A DNA stretch of 59,416 nt from Clostridia bacterium. GTDB taxonomy: Bacteria; Bacillota; Clostridia; Oscillospirales; CAG-272. Positions 23,946-32,993 of the stretch are shown piece after piece (position 1 is the first letter of the stretch; every line of letters begins with the position of its first letter). The notes beneath the pieces were generated by a model. It was not told the DNA's origin. It saw only the letters and a program-made list of their open reading frames with translations, and did no database searches. The DNA lies in NCBI GenBank assembly GCA_017472285.1, contig JAFUQQ010000014.1, forward strand, positions 98,372 through 157,787. Direction: 5' to 3'. The translations under genes were made by a program, and so were the position numbers.

Positions 23946-25022
23946 TTGGCTAAATTACAAGAATTTAAGTGTCCGTGCTGCGGCGGATCAATCGAGTTTA
24001 ATAGCGACTTGCAAAAGATGCAGTGTCCGTATTGCGATACGGAATTTGATCTGGATTCCATCAAGGAAGCTAAGGCGGAAGCGGATGCCGAAACTGCTGA
24101 GGAAATGAAATGGGATACCGAAGGCAGTGAATGGAGCGAAGAAGAAGCGGGTGAAATGGTTTCTTACGTCTGCAATTCCTGCGGCGGTGAGATCATCTGC
24201 GATAAGACGACGGCGGCAACGGCTTGTCCGTATTGTGATAATCCCGTCGTTATGAAAGAACAATTTGCGGGAATGCTTCGTCCCGATTACGTGATTCCTT
24301 TCAAGCTTGATAAAAAAGATGCGAAGGAAGCGTATAAAAAGTATCTGAAAGGAAAGATTTTGCTTCCGAAATCGTTTCAGGATGAAAATCATATCGATGA
24401 GATCAAGGGTGTTTACGTTCCTTTCTGGCTTTTCGATGCGGATGCGGATGCAAAAATTCGTTACAGAGCAACGAGAGTTCGTCATTGGAGTGATTCCAAT
24501 TATAATTATACGGAAACGAAATATTATGCTGTTTACCGTGAAGGAAAGCTTGGTTTTGAGCGTGTGCCTGTGGATGGCTCCACAAAAATGGCAGATGATC
24601 TGATGGAATCCATTGAGCCTTTTGATTTCAAGGATGCTATGGATTTCCGCACGGCATATCTTTCGGGATATCTTGCCGATCGTTATGACGTGGATGCCGA
24701 AAAGAGTGTAGAACGTGCCAACGAACGCATCAAAAAGAGTACAGAATCCGTTTTTGCGGAAACGGTACACGGTTATTCTTCCGTGATTCCCGAATCGACC
24801 AATATCAAACTTTCGGGCGGTAAGGCAAAATACGCGCTTTATCCCGTATGGCTTCTCAATACGACGTACGGCGGCAAAAAATATGCATTTGCCATGAATG
24901 GACAAACGGGAAAATTCGTCGGCGATCTGCCCGTGGATAAAAAGAAATATTGGCTTTTCTGGTCGGCATTTTTTGCGGGCTTTGGTACGCTCGCAACTTT
25001 GTTGATAACGTTATTGGGTTGA
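23946..25022 (+). CDS. YdjG-like double zinc-ribbon membrane protein
   Basis: The start is TTG at 23946 behind AGGGGGG; earlier in-frame codons read through the R2 repeat and are not credible. 358 residues: two zinc ribbons (Cys9/12 with 27/30; Cys76/79 with 94/97) separated by an acidic helix, a soluble domain with F-L/V-P-F-W-L-F-D-A motif, and one C-terminal membrane helix (about 333-355). This is the architecture of Bacillus YdjG, which anchors the YdjI SPFH protein at the membrane. It lies between the ydjI-like and TPM genes. Confidence 0.85.
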   Translation: MAKLQEFKCPCCGGSIEFNSDLQKMQCPYCDTEFDLDSIKEAKAEADAETAEEMKWDTEGSEWSEEEAGEMVSYVCNSCGGEIICDKTTAATACPYCDNPVVMKEQFAGMLRPDYVIPFKLDKKDAKEAYKKYLKGKILLPKSFQDENHIDEIKGVYVPFWLFDADADAKIRYRATRVRHWSDSNYNYTETKYYAVYREGKLGFERVPVDGSTKMADDLMESIEPFDFKDAMDFRTAYLSGYLADRYDVDAEKSVERANERIKKSTESVFAETVHGYSSVIPESTNIKLSGGKAKYALYPVWLLNTTYGGKKYAFAMNGQTGKFVGDLPVDKKKYWLFWSAFFAGFGTLATLLITLLG

Positions 25023-25035
25023 TGGAGGTGCGGAT

Positions 25036-25794
25036 ATGAAACAAAAACGCTTATTTGTGCTTCTGATTTCTCTTGTTTTATGTGTGATATCGGTTTTGCC
25101 CGTATCGGCGGCATATCCTTATCTTGTCGATAACGCGGATATTTTGTCTGATCGCGAAGAAAGCGAGCTTCTTTCCGAATTGACGAAGATCAGTAGGGAA
25201 TACGGTGTGAATCTTGCCGTTGTGACTGTTGAATCTCTCGACGGCAGCTCGATCGAAAGCTATGCGAACGATTTTTATGATACGAATTACGGTGCGAAAG
25301 CAGACGGCGTGATGCTTCTTCTTTCGATGGAAGAACGCGAATATTGGCTTCTGACGGAAGGTTTTGGCACAACGGCGATCCCTTCCAAGCGCATTGATTA
25401 CATAACGGACCGTTTCGTTTCCGATCTGAGCGACGGTTATTATGCATCGGCATTTTCGACCTATGCAGAACTTTGCGAGGAGCATTTTGAAAAGGCGGCA
25501 AATGGCGAGGCTTACAGCGAAACGGAATTTTCTTTCCAATATGTTCTGATCGGTTTTGCAATCGGCGCGGTGATCGCGTTTATCATCGTATCGATTATGA
25601 AAAGTCAGCTCAAGACGGTTCGTATGCAGCCGATGGCGCGCAGTTATATTCGTGACGGCAGCTTCGTTTTGACGAGAGAACACGACAGATTCCTTTACAG
25701 AAATGTGACGAAAAGAGCCAAGCCGAAGGACAACAATTCTTCGGGCGGCAGTAAAAGCGGCGGTTCCCGCGGCGGCGGTGGCGGTAAATTTTAA
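25036..25794 (+). CDS. TPM-domain membrane protein (YdjH-like)
   Basis: 252 residues. Signal peptide 1-25, then a TPM domain: Y-L-V-D-N-A-D-I-L-S-D-R-E-E-x-E-L near the start, Y-G-V-N-L-A-V-V-T-V-E-S-L-D-G, Y-x-D-G-V-M-L-L-L-S-M and R-E-Y-W-L-L-T-E-G-F-G. A membrane helix (about 167-187) follows, then a basic cytoplasmic tail ending in a Gly/Ser-rich stretch. It starts 13 bases after the ydjG-like gene with GGAGG. Third member of the YdjI-G-H set. Confidence 0.9.
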   Translation: MKQKRLFVLLISLVLCVISVLPVSAAYPYLVDNADILSDREESELLSELTKISREYGVNLAVVTVESLDGSSIESYANDFYDTNYGAKADGVMLLLSMEEREYWLLTEGFGTTAIPSKRIDYITDRFVSDLSDGYYASAFSTYAELCEEHFEKAANGEAYSETEFSFQYVLIGFAIGAVIAFIIVSIMKSQLKTVRMQPMARSYIRDGSFVLTREHDRFLYRNVTKRAKPKDNNSSGGSKSGGSRGGGGGKF

Positions 25795-25804
25795 GAGAGA
25801 ACGA

Positions 25805-25859
25805 TGGGGAGGTGCTTTTTGCAAAAAGCACCTCCCCAAACCCCACCAAAAAATCTTTC
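25805..25859 (-). repeat. R2 hairpin repeat, copy 5 (reversed)
   Basis: GGGGAGGTGCTTTTT / AAAAAGCACCTCCCC form an almost perfect hairpin (25806-25837), followed by AAACCCCACCAAAAAATCTTTC, the reverse of the R2 leader. It lies between convergent genes and could terminate the TPM gene. Confidence 0.75.
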
Positions 25860-25919
25860 ATTGTTGGATGGATCTTTTATTTTATTGGATTTTTTATTCT
25901 ATTGGAAATTGTCGGTTGA

Positions 25920-27524
25920 TTAGATTTTCAGATACATAGCGATCGTGCTGGTTTCGGGATTTGCGGGAACGGTGAGCTTGCCCGATGCCACTTCGTGATG
26001 GACGGTCATCATACGCATATTCGTAAGTTCCATTGCGGCATAATATGCGATCTGTTCATGCAGAACGGGATTGCTGTTCTTTTTGAGGATATCGATGATC
26101 TCGTTATAAAACGTCTTCATATCGTGAATTAACGGTTCTGTCACAGGCGTAGCTTCCCAAATGGCGTGAATTTTTTTCAAATCTTCGCTTGTGAGGACGG
26201 GAAGATCGGGAATGATATTGCCGTTTTCGTCTGCGTGAGCGAATCTGCCGTTGATATTCGCAAAGATATTTGCTTCCGTTTCGCTGAGATCGTTGAGTTT
26301 GCGGTTATTTACGATGATATTTTTCAAAAGTGCCGCTTCCAAAGGACCCATCATGCCGACGCGGTTCATAAGACCGTAATCACTGATCTTATAAGACCAG
26401 TGCATCGCGTCGCTCGTGCCGTTGCCATCGTAGCCCATAAAGACCTTTTCAGGAAGCATGCATTCCTCATAGCCGACGAATCCCCAACCCTCTCCGTTTT
26501 CGCGCTTGGGCGGTCTTGCGATATTGACAGCGCCGATCTTCGTGCGTGAGAAATAATCGGTCGCGTGGATGATGAGCCACCATTTGAGTTCAGCATCTGT
26601 CATATCGTTTTTCACGATACCGAGCGCGCAGACTTCGGGAAGCGTTTCCGAAACGATGAGATCGAGCATTTCGCAGAGCGTTTCAGACCAATTTCGCATG
26701 ACTGTATAAACGGAAAGCTGCGTTTCTTTATCTGCGATGAAGAAATTCGTGATATATTTGCCGTTATCGAGTTTTTTGAGGAGTGTTCTTTCGACGAGGA
26801 GTGCGACTTCTTCTTCCATATAAGGCATGGCGATGCCGAGTTCGATGGAAAGTTCTTCGATCGTGGAGGGATTTCCGCTTGCTTCGAGGAGGATATTTTT
26901 CGGGAGCATACGCTGTACTGCGCCGTGCGGATCGCCGTTGATCATATCGCCGCTTGCGGTGAAATATACGTTTTCGGGTTTATAACTTTTTGTACCAAAT
27001 TCTCTTGCCATATTCATACCTTCTTTCAGAATGTTTCTTGCACGGAATAATTTTGTTTTGACTGTGCCTTCGGGGATGGCGAGGGATGAAGCGATATCCT
27101 TCGTTTTTCTGTCCTCAATGTAATAAGCAACGACAATATCTCTGTAATCAGAGGAGATGAATGCAAGTTCACGGCGGAGCAGAGAGATTTCTTCTTTTTG
27201 TACGAGGTTTGCTTCGGGTGTTCTTTCTTCATCTTCGATTTCAAAATCTGCGATATCGGCTCCGGAAACCGCTTCGCTTCTTTTGTGTTTTTTGTCTGTC
27301 CATATGCTGTAACGGTTGCGTGCGATCTGCCATACCCACGCAGCAAAATTTGTCGGAACGGTACCTTTGTGCAGTTCCGTGATGATATTCAGCGTGATAT
27401 CCGAAGCAAGGTCTTCCGCTTCGTAGCTGTCGCCCGTCTTTTTCAGACAGAAATAGAAAAGCTTTTCTACATAATTTTTTGTAAATTCCGAGATCAGCAT
27501 TTCTTGAAAAGATTTCGTTTTCAT
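25920..27524 (-). CDS. Sigma-70 family (ECF-like) sigma factor with ~350-residue C-terminal extension
   Basis: I choose ATG 27524, 8 bases after AAAGGTGG, rather than the GTG at 27536 inside that site. Of 534 residues, about 1-75 are sigma region 2 (Y-E-A-E-D-L-A-S-D-I-T-L-N, W-V-W-Q-I-A-R-N-R-Y) and about 115-170 region 4 (D-Y-R-D-I-V-V-A-Y-Y, I-A-x-x-L-A-I-P-E-G-T-V-K-T-K-L-F-R-A-R). The remaining 350 residues look like a winged-helix segment (I-E-E-L-S-I-E-L-G-I-A) plus a mixed domain with W-G-F-V-G-Y-E-E. No anti-sigma gene is attached; the extension may replace it, which is inference. Divergent from a second sigma gene. Confidence 0.85.
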   Translation of the reverse strand: MKTKSFQEMLISEFTKNYVEKLFYFCLKKTGDSYEAEDLASDITLNIITELHKGTVPTNFAAWVWQIARNRYSIWTDKKHKRSEAVSGADIADFEIEDEERTPEANLVQKEEISLLRRELAFISSDYRDIVVAYYIEDRKTKDIASSLAIPEGTVKTKLFRARNILKEGMNMAREFGTKSYKPENVYFTASGDMINGDPHGAVQRMLPKNILLEASGNPSTIEELSIELGIAMPYMEEEVALLVERTLLKKLDNGKYITNFFIADKETQLSVYTVMRNWSETLCEMLDLIVSETLPEVCALGIVKNDMTDAELKWWLIIHATDYFSRTKIGAVNIARPPKRENGEGWGFVGYEECMLPEKVFMGYDGNGTSDAMHWSYKISDYGLMNRVGMMGPLEAALLKNIIVNNRKLNDLSETEANIFANINGRFAHADENGNIIPDLPVLTSEDLKKIHAIWEATPVTEPLIHDMKTFYNEIIDILKKNSNPVLHEQIAYYAAMELTNMRMMTVHHEVASGKLTVPANPETSTIAMYLKI

Positions 27525-27687
27525 GTTCTCGACCACCTTTCGCTCATATAGTGTGGGAATTTTTATTTTGGTTTCAAAAAATTTGAAAAAATTTTTAGAA
27601 AATATGTAACATTTTTTGTTTTTGGATCGTCTTTATAAATATATAGGAAAAATGTGGTTGATCTGCTTCTTGGGAGAATGTACGTTT

Positions 27688-28251
27688 ATGCTCATGTTAT
27701 ATCTATCGGTAATTGACATAGAATCGGACAAGCTTGATTTTGAAAAGTTTTACCGATTATATAAAGACGATGTTTTCGGTTACGCGCTTTCGCTTTTGAA
27801 AAACAGGGAAGATGCGGAGGATGCATCACAGAATACTTGGCTCTGGTTTGCGAAAAATCTGAAAGTGTTTCGTTCGAAGGATGAAAATTCCATCAGGATT
27901 TATCTGATGCGTGTTGTGAAATCCCGTTCGATCGATATTTACAGAAAAAATAAAAGAGAAGAAAAAATACTTGCAAAAGAAGATGAAAACGCGTATACTG
28001 TATCCGAACGGAATGTAGACGAACTTCTTTGTGAGATCTGTGGGAATGAAGAATTGTCCTCGATCGTCGCCTGTATCAAGGCTTTGGATGAAAAATACAG
28101 GGACGTTCTGAATTTGTATTATCTGAACCGCAATACGACGGGAGAGATTGCAAAAATTCTCGACATCAAAGAAAGTACGGCGCGGCAAAGATTGACGCGC
28201 GGACGCAAGCTTCTGATCGGATATTTAAAAGAAAGGGGGATCAGACAATGA
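27688..28251 (+). CDS. ECF-type RNA polymerase sigma factor
   Basis: The ATG at 27688 has GGGAGA about 10 bases upstream; the open frame reaches back to a TTG at 27616 without a ribosome site. 187 residues: region 2 F-Y-R-L-Y-K-D-D-V-F-G-Y-A-L-S-L-L and E-D-A-x-Q-N-T-W-L-W-F, region 4 L-D-E-K-Y-R-D-V-L-N-L-Y-Y-L with I-A-K-I-L-D-I-K-E-S-T-A-R-Q-R-L-T-R-G-R-K. It overlaps the next gene (DUF4367) by ATGA, the usual layout of a sigma factor with its membrane-bound regulator. Confidence 0.92.
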   Translation: MLMLYLSVIDIESDKLDFEKFYRLYKDDVFGYALSLLKNREDAEDASQNTWLWFAKNLKVFRSKDENSIRIYLMRVVKSRSIDIYRKNKREEKILAKEDENAYTVSERNVDELLCEICGNEELSSIVACIKALDEKYRDVLNLYYLNRNTTGEIAKILDIKESTARQRLTRGRKLLIGYLKERGIRQ

Positions 28252-28964
28252 ATGACAGACAGGATATCGGGCTTGAAAAGTTAAGAGAAGCTTTTCAGGC
28301 GGTCAACGCGGAGGAATGGGAACATACGGATAAGATTCCGAAAGAAGAACTTATTTATTCGGAAGCATACGAAAGAAAAATGGAAGCTTTGATACGGGTG
28401 CAGAAGCGTCCGTATCTGCGTTATTTCAATAGCGTTGGCAAACGCGCCGCGATGATCGCGCTTGTCATTCTGATGACGTTCGGACTTTCCATGAGTATCT
28501 CGGCGGTACGCAAACCGATTGTAAATTTCTTTATCAGAGTACATACGTCGTTTACGGAACTGTTTTTCGCAAAAGATGATATTGAAAAAGCCCCCGAGCG
28601 CATTGAAGCGCTTTATACCTTTGATCGACTTCCTCCGAAAAGCGAATGGCTGACACAATTCATCAATGAAAAAGACGTTACGACCACGTGGGCAAACGAC
28701 ACGGTCAATCTGACTCTGGTACAGACGACGCTGGATACGAGTCTTTTCGTGAGTGACGGTGTTGCGGAATTGCGTAAAATAGAACTTGCGGGCAGAGAAG
28801 TTACCGTGATCGAAAAATTCGGTGTCAAGGTTTATCTCTGGAATACGGAGGAATATGCTTTTCATTTGGTGGTCAAGGGGTATCTTGGTGAAGAGGAAAC
28901 AGCGCGTATCATGGATTCGCTGACGGTCGGCGATATCAAACAGACCTTGGACGGAACACGCTGA
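28248..28964 (+). CDS. DUF4367 membrane protein, probable anti-sigma factor
   Basis: 238 residues: cytoplasmic N terminus of about 65 residues, one membrane helix (about 67-85), and an outer DUF4367 domain (about 130-235) with Y-x-L-x-x-L-P-x and I-M-D-S-L-T end motifs. Translationally coupled to the ECF sigma factor (4-base overlap). Proteins of this type sense the envelope and hold the sigma factor; this is known for the gene arrangement in general and inferred here. Confidence 0.85.
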   Translation: MNDRQDIGLEKLREAFQAVNAEEWEHTDKIPKEELIYSEAYERKMEALIRVQKRPYLRYFNSVGKRAAMIALVILMTFGLSMSISAVRKPIVNFFIRVHTSFTELFFAKDDIEKAPERIEALYTFDRLPPKSEWLTQFINEKDVTTTWANDTVNLTLVQTTLDTSLFVSDGVAELRKIELAGREVTVIEKFGVKVYLWNTEEYAFHLVVKGYLGEEETARIMDSLTVGDIKQTLDGTR

Positions 28965-28981
28965 AAAAGGAAGGGAAAGCT

Positions 28982-30283
28982 ATGAAAAAATTATATATGG
29001 TTGTGCTTTGGCTTATCGTGATCGCAATCATTCTGTCATCCTGTGATATCGTAGAACAGATACAGACGGAAAATACGACGACACGTGAGAGCATTGACGG
29101 CTACGTGGGTTTTGACCGAACGGAGCCCACGCCTGCCAATGATGACACGGATCATAAGACGGAAACGACTGAAAGCACGGAGGAAACGACGTCGACCTCG
29201 CTTGAAGAGATTGACAGAAGTTTTGAAAAGATCGCAAGTTATCCGACGATGAACAATATGACGGAATCCAAAGACTTCGTTTTGTTTGATTATCGCGGTA
29301 CGGTCTTTTATTACGATAAAAAAAGCGGGGAAGCATATCAATATTGCTTTGATGAATCCTGCGAGCATACGAATTGGAAAGAATGTATTTCTCTGAAATT
29401 TTTGATGATGGATAAATATCAGAGTATCGTTTATTCGGAATACGATCATCGTTTTTATTCTTTGCGCGGAGAAAAATTATGCTCCTTTTCACATGAGGGC
29501 GATGACGTTCGCATCGAATATTCCTTTGGGGAAAGCGGCAATTTTGATGAATTTTTATATAACTGCTGGAACGTCTGCGATCTTCAGGTTCTTGGGCAAT
29601 ACCTCTATATGCTCGTGACTGATGGAGATACGGAAAAGACGGATATTTACCGTTATGATCTTGAAACGAAAGAAATGCGGTTGCTTTCGGGCGAGCTTGA
29701 CGTAAGCCTCGAAAAATATTTAGCTTATGACGATAAAATTCATTATGTTTATAAAGAAAACAACAAAAAAGTTTATCGAGACGGAGTCATAAGAGACAGC
29801 ATGGTTTATTGTTTTGCAACGCTGGAGATGAAGCGGATATATGAATGGTTCGGTTTTGACGGTTATTCTGAGTGTAGTATCGTTCGCAACGGAAAGTGCT
29901 ACGTCATTATAGAAAGGGATGAAGCCGGACATTTCCAAATCGTCTGTTGGGAGCTGGAGAACAGAAAACCTGAAGAAATCGGTGACAAGCTCTATAAGGA
30001 CTTATACGGCGATGTCGCGCTTTTAGCTGTGGATGATGAATATATCTATTATTCTGTGCAATCGAAGCATCCCGATTATACCGAGCTTCATGCGCTTCAT
30101 ATCCAGACGGGTATGGATACGGTCGTTTTTCAAGGTCAACGGACTTTCAAATTGGAAAATCTGAGATTCCTTCCGGATAACCAAGTGCTTCTTTTAGGTT
30201 CGCTCAACGGAAGTCCCGTGCTTTACCGTGCGGATATTCACGAAACTGGCGCTTTTGTCAATCTCAAACTTCTTTTGAAATGA
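28982..30283 (+). CDS. Lipoprotein with beta-propeller-like repeats
   Basis: 433 residues. Lipobox L-S-S-C with Cys21, then a Thr/Glu-rich linker to about residue 75. A long outer domain follows with repeated V-F-Y-Y-D-K, I-Y-R-Y-D-L and I-Y-Y-S-V strands, a pattern seen in DUF5050-like propellers. It lies 17 bases after the DUF4367 gene and ends at a terminator, so sigma, regulator and lipoprotein form one operon. It may be the outer sensor or a target; inference only. Confidence 0.85.
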   Translation: MKKLYMVVLWLIVIAIILSSCDIVEQIQTENTTTRESIDGYVGFDRTEPTPANDDTDHKTETTESTEETTSTSLEEIDRSFEKIASYPTMNNMTESKDFVLFDYRGTVFYYDKKSGEAYQYCFDESCEHTNWKECISLKFLMMDKYQSIVYSEYDHRFYSLRGEKLCSFSHEGDDVRIEYSFGESGNFDEFLYNCWNVCDLQVLGQYLYMLVTDGDTEKTDIYRYDLETKEMRLLSGELDVSLEKYLAYDDKIHYVYKENNKKVYRDGVIRDSMVYCFATLEMKRIYEWFGFDGYSECSIVRNGKCYVIIERDEAGHFQIVCWELENRKPEEIGDKLYKDLYGDVALLAVDDEYIYYSVQSKHPDYTELHALHIQTGMDTVVFQGQRTFKLENLRFLPDNQVLLLGSLNGSPVLYRADIHETGAFVNLKLLLK

Positions 30284-30293
30284 AATATAATTT

Positions 30294-30322
30294 GGGGAGA
30301 TGCTGAAAAGCATCTCCCTTTT
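30294..30322 (+). terminator. Terminator of the ECF sigma operon
   Basis: GGGAGATGCT - GAAA - AGCATCTCCC followed by TTTTA: a 10-bp stem with a GNRA tetraloop. Confidence 0.88.
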
Positions 30323-31085
30323 ACGTATTGGGCAAAATGATATATGTGTGTTCTCCGTTCGTTTCATATGTTTGCAGACGGATATCAAATGCTTTTTCGA
30401 TCATACCGTTTTGGCAGAGTTCTTCGGGAGAACCGTCCGCGAAGATATTTCCGTTTTTCATGATGATGATTCTGTCTGCATACCGCAGAGCAAGGGAAAT
30501 ATCATGCAGAATGCAAAGGATACATTTTCCTTGTTTTTTTAGTTCGGTCAGCTTTGAGAGCATGGCGAATTTTGCGGAGATATCCATAAAATTGGTTGGT
30601 TCATCGAAAAGGCAAGTTCCCGTATCTTGCGCGAGCAACATGGTAAGATAGATTCTTTGCCGTTCTCCGAACGATAACGTTTTCATATTCCGTTCGGCAA
30701 AATGAGAAATATTCATGTCGGTCATGACGGATTCCACGGTCAGAATATCATTTTTGGAAACGGAAAGTTTTCCGCGTGTATATGGATAACGTCCCATCAT
30801 CACGACTTCTTTTGCTGTCATATCGGGAATCGGACGGCTTTGCGGAAAATAAGAAAGACGGCGTGCGATCTCGTTCTTTTTGAGCGTTTGAAGGTTTTTG
30901 CCGTCAAGGAGGATATTTCCCGAAGAAAAAGCTTCGTTTCCCGTCATGAGTTTTAAGAGGGTAGATTTTCCTGAACCGTTTTCTCCGATGAGCGCGGTGA
31001 ACGTACCGTCATTCAGGGTGAGATACAGATGTTCCGTAAAAGGTGTTTTTCCATAAGAAAAGGAAAGGTCGCGGATCTCAATCAT
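30321..31085 (-). CDS. ABC transporter ATPase, iron/heme/corrinoid (FecE/BtuD) type
   Basis: Start at ATG 31085 (TAATG overlap with the permease stop, AAAGGAG 9 bases upstream). 254 residues with Walker A G-E-N-G-S-G-K-S-T, Q-loop Y-F-P-Q-S-R-P, signature L-S-F-G-E-R-Q-R and Walker B C-L-F-D-E-P-T-N-F-M-D. The last gene of a four-gene operon with FecCD permease, binding protein and an Fe-S reductase-like protein. Powers uptake of a siderophore, heme or corrinoid; ligand not readable. Confidence 0.92.
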   Translation of the reverse strand: MIEIRDLSFSYGKTPFTEHLYLTLNDGTFTALIGENGSGKSTLLKLMTGNEAFSSGNILLDGKNLQTLKKNEIARRLSYFPQSRPIPDMTAKEVVMMGRYPYTRGKLSVSKNDILTVESVMTDMNISHFAERNMKTLSFGERQRIYLTMLLAQDTGTCLFDEPTNFMDISAKFAMLSKLTELKKQGKCILCILHDISLALRYADRIIIMKNGNIFADGSPEELCQNGMIEKAFDIRLQTYETNGEHTYIILPNT

Positions 31086-32119
31086 TATGAACATCTCCTT
31101 TCCGTTAAGATCAGAAAGATGAAGAACGGTCCGCCGACAAGCGAAAGCAAGATACCGACAGGGAGTTCATAGGGAATGAATAAGATGCGGGAAAGGATAT
31201 CTGCCGTCAGAAGAAAAGTGCCGCCGCCGAAAACGGAAAGCGGTATCAGATACCGATGGGTACTGCCGACGAATTTCCGCATCACGTGAGGGACGATCAG
31301 ACCGACGAAACCGATGAGTCCCGCAAAGCTGACGGCCGCACCTGCAAGTACCGCCGCCAGCGTCAGCCATAAAAGACGCGCGTTTCTGACACGGATGCCA
31401 AGCCCACCCGCGACTTCCGCGCCGAGCGATAAGGCATCCAATTTCCCCGAAAAGAGAAATGCGATCAGAAGCGCGGGGACGATCATGGCACCTGCGGGAA
31501 GCACGGATGCGAAATTGACGGAAGAAAGTCCGCCGATCAGAAAGCCCGAAACGTCATAAACGCTATCGGGAAATAAGGTTTTTACCGTATTGATGCCCGC
31601 TGTCAGAATACTGCCGACCGCGATACCGACGAGGGTTACGGTGATCTTTCCCGCATCCGTCAATGCACTGATGGCATAAATGAGAAGTGCTGTAAGCAAT
31701 GCGCCGAGGAAGGCAGCAAAGGGCAGATACGGCAAAAGACCGCGGAAAATCGCCATCGTCAGAATGACGAAAAATCCCGCGCCCGCATTGACCCCGATCA
31801 GATTGGGTGCCGCCATCGGATTATTCAGCACCGCCTGGATGATGATGCCCGAAACGGCAAGCGATGCACCCGCCAGAAAAGCACCGAGCGCGCGCGGCAG
31901 ACGGATATAAAAAAGGATTCTGAAATCCGTATTTCCCGTATCACCCGAAATGAGCGAACGTAACGCATCCGAAAAAGAGATTTCGGATGCGCCGAAAAGA
32001 AGCGCCGCGGCAAACGTCAGCACCGATAAGATCGGAAAAATGACGGTTGCCGCTTTGCGTTTTGTTTTAAGTGAATATTTCGGGATAAAGAATTTTTGCA
32101 AGATATTCATAGCTTTCAT
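31085..32119 (-). CDS. FecCD/BtuC-type ABC permease
   Basis: I place the start at ATG 32119 (AAAGATGGG just upstream; 32110 is the alternative), overlapping the binding-protein gene by about 50 bases. The roughly 344 residues form about ten membrane helices with the FecCD hallmarks L-P-R-A-L-G-A-F-L-A-G-A-S-L-A-V-S-G, N-P-M-A-A-P-N-L-I-G-V-N-A-G-A, G-F-V-G-L-I-V-P-H-V-M-R and P-V-G-I-L-L-S-L-V-G-G-P-F-F. A homodimer in the membrane is expected. Confidence 0.92.
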   Translation of the reverse strand: MKAMNILQKFFIPKYSLKTKRKAATVIFPILSVLTFAAALLFGASEISFSDALRSLISGDTGNTDFRILFYIRLPRALGAFLAGASLAVSGIIIQAVLNNPMAAPNLIGVNAGAGFFVILTMAIFRGLLPYLPFAAFLGALLTALLIYAISALTDAGKITVTLVGIAVGSILTAGINTVKTLFPDSVYDVSGFLIGGLSSVNFASVLPAGAMIVPALLIAFLFSGKLDALSLGAEVAGGLGIRVRNARLLWLTLAAVLAGAAVSFAGLIGFVGLIVPHVMRKFVGSTHRYLIPLSVFGGGTFLLTADILSRILFIPYELPVGILLSLVGGPFFIFLILTERRCS

Positions 32120-32993
32120 CCCATCTTTCGTTGGGTTTATAATGGAAAAGGTCTTTGGGGAGGATATGATAATTTCCGTTTTGTACGGCGTTAAGCGACG
32201 CAAAAGCGGGATTGGATTCGATGTTTTCTCTTAGATAAGCCAAAGCCGCTTCTTCGCTTCCCATCGTCAGAACGAAAATAAAATCGGGGTCTTCGGAAAC
32301 GATATGTTCAAGGCTCATATCTTCGAGCAGAGAGGGATGCGCGTCCGCGATATTGTTCACGCCGTATTCTTGCAGAATGCGTCCCGCTAAATTGTCATCG
32401 CTTTTGGCTTTGATGCCCGAAGAATAAGCACGCATCAGCAGCACGGTACGGGATTCTTCCGTTGGAATTTTTGAAAGGATGGTTTCAATCCGTTTGCGTA
32501 CGGAAGTAACGTGTGTTTCATAAAGATCGTTTCTTCCCGTTGCGGCACAGAAATGCGTCATCAGCGCATCATAATCCGAAAACGTATCGACTTTGAGGTA
32601 AATACAACGGATGCCGAGTCCTTCCAATGTGGTTTGCAACGTGAGATGTGCCGCGAGATCGGCGGAAAGCAAGGCGACCGTTGCGCCCGAAGATACGAGT
32701 GCTTCCGTATTCACGGTTTTTGCCGTGCCGATGATGGCGGCATTGCCAATATCAAGTCCGTGATCTTCCGCGGCATCGGACGTTGCGCCTGTCAGCGTTC
32801 CGCCCGCAAGGAGCCAGCAATCCGCAAATGATGCGTGGCAAGCGGCGATTTTGTCGTCGGGAGAGAGAAATACCGTATTTTCCAAGGCATCGGTGAATGT
32901 ATAGGCATCATTTGTTTCATTTTGTTCGGGAACGCAAGAAACAAACATCAGGAGTGTGCATACGGATAATAAAAAAGCGAAAAATCTTCTCAT
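32067..32993 (-). CDS. ABC transporter substrate-binding lipoprotein (BtuF/FecB fold)
   Basis: 308 residues. Lipobox F-V-S-C with Cys20, then a helical-backbone metal-receptor domain: L-S-P-D-D-K-I-A-A-C, Y-G-V-N-N-I-A-D, E-D-P-D-F-I-F-V-L and a closing H-I-L-P-K-D-L-F-H-Y. Its ATG overlaps the stop of the reductase-like gene (ATGA at 32990-32993). Binds the ligand outside and passes it to the FecCD permease. Confidence 0.9.
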   Translation of the reverse strand: MRRFFAFLLSVCTLLMFVSCVPEQNETNDAYTFTDALENTVFLSPDDKIAACHASFADCWLLAGGTLTGATSDAAEDHGLDIGNAAIIGTAKTVNTEALVSSGATVALLSADLAAHLTLQTTLEGLGIRCIYLKVDTFSDYDALMTHFCAATGRNDLYETHVTSVRKRIETILSKIPTEESRTVLLMRAYSSGIKAKSDDNLAGRILQEYGVNNIADAHPSLLEDMSLEHIVSEDPDFIFVLTMGSEEAALAYLRENIESNPAFASLNAVQNGNYHILPKDLFHYKPNERWDESYEYLAKILYPEIFT

